A stretch of 64,000 nt of DNA from Prevotella sp. (lineage in GTDB: Bacteria > Bacteroidota > Bacteroidia > Bacteroidales > Bacteroidaceae), in the NCBI GenBank assembly GCA_017469955.1, contig JAFUFJ010000012.1, positions 16,919 to 80,918 on the forward strand, read 5' to 3'. Under the pieces are notes generated by a model that worked only from the letters and a program-made list of their open reading frames with translations, made no database searches and was not told where the DNA came from. This document shows, piece by piece, positions 61,022 through 64,000 of this stretch. The position numbers and the translations under genes were made by a program. Every line of letters starts with the position of its first letter. Position 1 is the first letter of the stretch.

Positions 61022-61981
61022 CTATTTGCGGTTCTTGCCAAACATTTTCTCTTCCAATTCTGGTAGATGCTCTATTATGTCTTCATCTATCTTTATTGAA
61101 TAATTGCCGTTTGTATTTCGGAGTGTTTTGCGTATTGTCTCTTTTTCTGTGTTCTTGAACCAAGCGTGGAACAGATTGAGCACAAACAGAGCCTGTACCT
61201 CAGAATCAATGTTGTACTGATATCCTATGTTCCATACCAAGTTTTTGAGGTCAGCCTGCTTCAGCTTGTTCTTCTCTATCTTGACAGATACGCCATTCAC
61301 AATGCCATTACACTGCACAAGCAGTTTGATGGCTTCCTCTATCTGGTAGAGTTCTTCATCACTGAAGCCATGAGGAAGGAGTACAAGACGTGTATATCTG
61401 AGGACGTTCTCCAGTTTCTCCTTGTCATGCTTCGTCTTCGCTTCCGTCAATTGGATGCGGTTTATATGCAACTGCTGCATGAATGGAGCCAAATTACGCT
61501 GTGCCGTTTTGACTGCTTGCTCCAGTTCTGGCATAATACTTGGTTGCAACTCTTCATCGGAAGGTTTGTCCTTCAAATGCTCTTGTTGTGAGGGCTGAAC
61601 TGATAGATTGACATCATCCTGAGGAATTGGAGCAGCCTGAGGTCTATCCAATTTCTTCTGAATATCTTCCAGATGTTGAACGATGTAATTGTCCAAGTTC
61701 TCACGGTCAACACGGTTGTTCAACTCCCTCCTGTTGTTCTTGAAGTAAGCATAGAGACATTGCTTGATGCCATGAAGCAGCAATATGAGAACGGCATAGC
61801 CACCTATAAATATAGGTATAGTGAATAGAAAGCAAAGCAACTCTTTGTCTGCACCGACAAGCAGCTGAGCAACCTTATAGGCACCGACGATGTAGGTGAT
61901 GATAATCAGTCCGAGGAATGTCGTGCCTATATAGCGATGCACTCCTTTTGTGGATGGAAGTGGAAAGATATCTATCTCCAT
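61022..61981 (-). CDS. Membrane protein of unknown function, partner of the XRE regulator
   Basis: A 319-residue protein from ATG 61981. Two hydrophobic segments (about 20-43 and 50-76) are followed by a Gln/Pro-rich linker (about 110-150) and a largely helical, charged C-terminal domain (LEQAVKTAQRNLAPFMQQLHINRIQLTEAKTK...). I recognise no family. The start codon overlaps the XRE stop region, so the two are translationally coupled. An XRE gene with a coupled membrane protein could be an immunity, toxin-antitoxin or signalling pair, which is not shown. An in-frame codon at 62032 lies inside the XRE gene and is not used. Confidence 0.72.
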   Translation of the reverse strand: MEIDIFPLPSTKGVHRYIGTTFLGLIIITYIVGAYKVAQLLVGADKELLCFLFTIPIFIGGYAVLILLLHGIKQCLYAYFKNNRRELNNRVDRENLDNYIVQHLEDIQKKLDRPQAAPIPQDDVNLSVQPSQQEHLKDKPSDEELQPSIMPELEQAVKTAQRNLAPFMQQLHINRIQLTEAKTKHDKEKLENVLRYTRLVLLPHGFSDEELYQIEEAIKLLVQCNGIVNGVSVKIEKNKLKQADLKNLVWNIGYQYNIDSEVQALFVLNLFHAWFKNTEKETIRKTLRNTNGNYSIKIDEDIIEHLPELEEKMFGKNRK

Positions 61982-61983
61982 GA

Positions 61984-62277
61984 TTACAATGCTTTTATTT
62001 TCTCTTGTGCCACAATGATAGCATCGTTGCACAGGTCACGTTCCTGCTCGTCCTCAACTGCATCAATGAACTTGTCTGCCAACCATAAAGTCAACATTTC
62101 CTTTTCATCCTGATGCAGATATTCCGCAAGTTTGATGACTTGCTCACGCTTTGCACGTCTGTCACCACGTTCTATCTTACTGAACATCGGGGTGTCTATC
62201 TCTAAGTATGCTGCCAACTGCCGTTGCAGCAACCCTTGCTCTTCTCTGAGCTCTTTAATTCTATTTCCAAATAACAT
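61984..62277 (-). CDS. XRE-family transcriptional regulator
   Basis: A 97-residue DNA-binding protein. The Cro/C1-type HTH spans about residues 5-62: RIKELREEQGLLQRQLAAYLEIDTPMFSKIERGDRRAKREQVIKLAEYL. A C-terminal helix (about 65-97) may mediate dimerisation. It lies directly upstream of the membrane-protein gene. Its own 5' region contains three tandem 11-nt repeats (62301-62333), a likely operator for autoregulation, although binding is inferred. Confidence 0.92.
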   Translation of the reverse strand: MLFGNRIKELREEQGLLQRQLAAYLEIDTPMFSKIERGDRRAKREQVIKLAEYLHQDEKEMLTLWLADKFIDAVEDEQERDLCNDAIIVAQEKIKAL

Positions 62278-62300
62278 ATAATATCTATTTTTAGTCCTTC

Positions 62301-62433
62301 AGCAAGTTACCAGCAAATTACCGGCAAATTAAAACCACTTCATTATCTCGTTTATTTACAGTACTTTATGATTTTGTGCAACTTCTTTGGTCGGCTTCTA
62401 AGCAAGTTACCAGCAAGTTACCGGCAAGTTAAA
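62301..62433. repeat. Two blocks of 11-nt iterons (AGCAAGTTACC) 100 bases apart
   Basis: Bases 62301-62333 and 62401-62433 each hold three tandem 11-nt units: AGCAAGTTACC, AGCAARTTACC and GGCAARTTAAA. On the minus strand they read GGTAAYTTGCT, resembling degenerate -7 boxes. The left block is 24 bases upstream of the XRE start. The right block ends just before the stop codon of the AlbA_2 fusion gene. Confidence 0.75.
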
Positions 62434-62434
62434 T

Positions 62435-64000
62435 TCATGCCCATATTGGGATGTACCTCATATACCGTGGAGCCGTATTCGGGTCAAGTACTTTAATTAA
62501 GTTCTTCCTTATAGCTTCTCGGATTAATCTAGAGGAACTGCTGGATGATGTTTCAGGAATACCAAATCTATCCCTCAGCGATTTGTTTGTCAAGGCATCG
62601 CCTTGTATATACATCAGGCAGGCATGGAGATAGCATGACCAAAGTTTGTCTTCCATGGGGATATTACTAAACTCCATTTCTGAGAAAAGAGTAACCTTAG
62701 TGCTATCTTGGAACACCTCTATGCGAGGAGCAGGAAGGAATTGTGCTTCACATGCCAATACCATTCTGTCCCAACCACGACCAAGTTCCTCGCACATCTT
62801 CAATCGACGCATAAGAGAAGCCAATTTCTCGTTTCTTGATTTCGGGGGATTGTCTATAATACGGAGCACATCTACCAGAGGAGTGCCAGGATTCGTCACC
62901 TCAATGCGATTGTCAAATATCTCCACTACAGGAGCAGCCCCTGTAATATATAGGTCTTGATGGATTAGGCTATTCGCAATGGCTTCTCTTACAGATGGCA
63001 GTGGGAACTTGCTTGTTGTGGACAACTGAACAGCATTTACATCCTCGTTGCTTGGCAACAGGGCATTCACATAGCGTACGATGTTCTCAAAGCAAATGGC
63101 ATAGCCCTGTATAAATGATTCCTCTTTCTGTATCAGCAGTCGGTTGATGCCCTTATACTGAACCACTCGCATGGCTTTACGTCCTAACCTCGCGAACTCG
63201 TTCAAGTCCTTTGCAAATAGCAGGGCACCTAAATTTGTTATCGAATAAAGACCATTATCCTGCTTCTGAATGATTCCGTCCTCATTCAGATAATGCACTA
63301 TGGCTTCTTTCTCTACTGGCTGAGGAATTTTCAGCAAAGTAAAGTACGCATCCACTTGAAGAAGTCGTATGATATCCTCATATCTTTGGTCGGTCTTTAC
63401 ACATACATCTTCAAACTGAGCATGGCGCAACTTATCCCATAGCTGAGCACGAAAGACAGGGAACTCATGCAGTTTCTTGGTGTAACTGCCACTACGAATG
63501 TAGTCAATCTTCTGGAATGCAACAGGCTCATTGAGTGCCTTGTGGATTCTAATCAACTCCACATGCTTGCCGTCAATGTCTGCACCATAGAATTCAAAGT
63601 CCGCATTTTTAGAAAGGAGATAGCGGAGCCAGTTCTCTAACTCCTGCTCACCTTTCTTTTCGAGTTGAAGATGTACCTTGGTGCCTATTATCTCGTGCGT
63701 ACCGTCATCCACGCCCCATATCATATAGGCATAGTCGCGGTCGTTATAGTGCTCTCGGATCTGTTGTGGTGTGAGGTTGGTGGTGGTGATGGTGAAAAGC
63801 TGGTCTTCGTAACGTTTTGTCAACAGGTCAATGACAGGAGTATAGACATTTCCATAGTTCATCACCTCAGAGGGCTCTGTGCCAAGGTCATCAATGCCAA
63901 GCATATCCACGCTCATGAGTTTGCGGTATGCTTCAAAGTTGTTCTTGCACAGGTGCGCGATGTACTTGGCATCCACAATCTGGATTCCGTAGGTGCCATC
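62435..64000 (-). CDS. DnaC/IstB-like ATPase fused to an AlbA_2 (Schlafen-like) protein, 5' end outside the window
   Basis: The frame is open to base 64000, so the true start is beyond the window. The visible N-terminal part (to about base 63750) reads like the second half of a DnaC/IstB AAA ATPase: IVDAKYIAHLCK, MLGIDDLGTEPSEVMNYGNV (Walker B), LLTKRYEDQLFTITTTNLTPQQIREHYNDR (sensor 1). Directly after NDR comes DYAYMIWGVDDGTHEIIGTKV, the middle of an AlbA_2 domain, then YIRSGSYTK and a GHKL-type region (VREAIANSLIHQDLYI, IEVTNPG), with a winged helix at the end. The start of the AlbA_2 domain (with EFK) and the end of DnaC are missing, so this looks like an in-frame chimera. Confidence 0.8.
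   Translation of the reverse strand, partial: DGTYGIQIVDAKYIAHLCKNNFEAYRKLMSVDMLGIDDLGTEPSEVMNYGNVYTPVIDLLTKRYEDQLFTITTTNLTPQQIREHYNDRDYAYMIWGVDDGTHEIIGTKVHLQLEKKGEQELENWLRYLLSKNADFEFYGADIDGKHVELIRIHKALNEPVAFQKIDYIRSGSYTKKLHEFPVFRAQLWDKLRHAQFEDVCVKTDQRYEDIIRLLQVDAYFTLLKIPQPVEKEAIVHYLNEDGIIQKQDNGLYSITNLGALLFAKDLNEFARLGRKAMRVVQYKGINRLLIQKEESFIQGYAICFENIVRYVNALLPSNEDVNAVQLSTTSKFPLPSVREAIANSLIHQDLYITGAAPVVEIFDNRIEVTNPGTPLVDVLRIIDNPPKSRNEKLASLMRRLKMCEELGRGWDRMVLACEAQFLPAPRIEVFQDSTKVTLFSEMEFSNIPMEDKLWSCYLHACLMYIQGDALTNKSLRDRFGIPETSSSSSSRLIREAIRKNLIKVLDPNTAPRYMRYIPIWA

Overview
The window looks like chromosomal DNA of a Bacteroidota bacterium, most likely Prevotellaceae. The evidence is SusC/SusD-type outer-membrane pairs, lipoproteins and secreted proteins with Prevotella-like C-terminal sorting tails, hexameric glutamate dehydrogenase, class II aldolase, almost no Shine-Dalgarno sites, and repeated use of the Bacteroidetes promoter (TTTG, 19-20 bp, TAnnTTTG). 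Base composition is roughly balanced up to about 59.5 kb, then visibly A+T-richer to the end.

Layout. 1-1380: 5' part of a SusC-like receptor gene. 1.9-11.6 kb: housekeeping and small enzymes (aldolase, fucose-type MFS permease, aquaporin, Nim-like flavoprotein, zinc-ribbon protein, patatin-like lipase, YbjQ, secreted endonuclease/phosphatase, RlpA, glutamate dehydrogenase). 12.2-22.7 kb: a SusC-SusD-SusE-like operon ending in a large GLUG-repeat protein and a 58-residue protein. 23.2-28.9 kb: a DUF5005-type lipoprotein, a small HExxH membrane protein, and a receiver/PEP-pyruvate-binding protein. 29.1-34.5 kb: minus-strand run mnmA, TonB receptor, C69 dipeptidase, HMA protein. 34.6-39.7 kb: membrane-tethered winged-helix regulator, DUF2723 glycosyltransferase-like protein, nicotinamidase. 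39.9-45.0 kb: tRNA-Val, tRNA-Leu and a parC-DUF3316-S41 peptidase operon. 45.8-56.0 kb: two Cthe_2159-type beta-helix proteins, a LytS/LytTR two-component pair and a VTC-DUF4956-DUF2490 operon, which may form one surface/polyphosphate-related neighbourhood. 56.4-59.1 kb: M6 protease and aspartate-semialdehyde dehydrogenase. 59.5-64 kb: an A+T-rich, mobile-looking segment with a DUF4143 ATPase, an XRE regulator with a membrane partner, and an apparent fusion of a DnaC/IstB-like ATPase to an AlbA_2 protein that runs off the window.

The most unusual signal is intergenic. Eight 110-bp elements (3146, 5813, 9558, 22919, 28898, 38890, 45435, 56112) are each built of five 22-nt units. Each unit holds two 9-nt words in inverted orientation around one base, plus a 3-nt spacer. 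Words are reused in different combinations, yet unit 1 left/unit 5 right and unit 2 left/unit 4 right usually stay complementary, so the element as a whole has dyad symmetry. Other intergenic arrays with different words (35.4, 49.9 and 59.3 kb) keep the same 22-nt period. An 88-bp promoter-bearing repeat (4 x 22) precedes both parC and the M6 protease. I do not recognise this as a described repeat family. All functional statements about it are inference.
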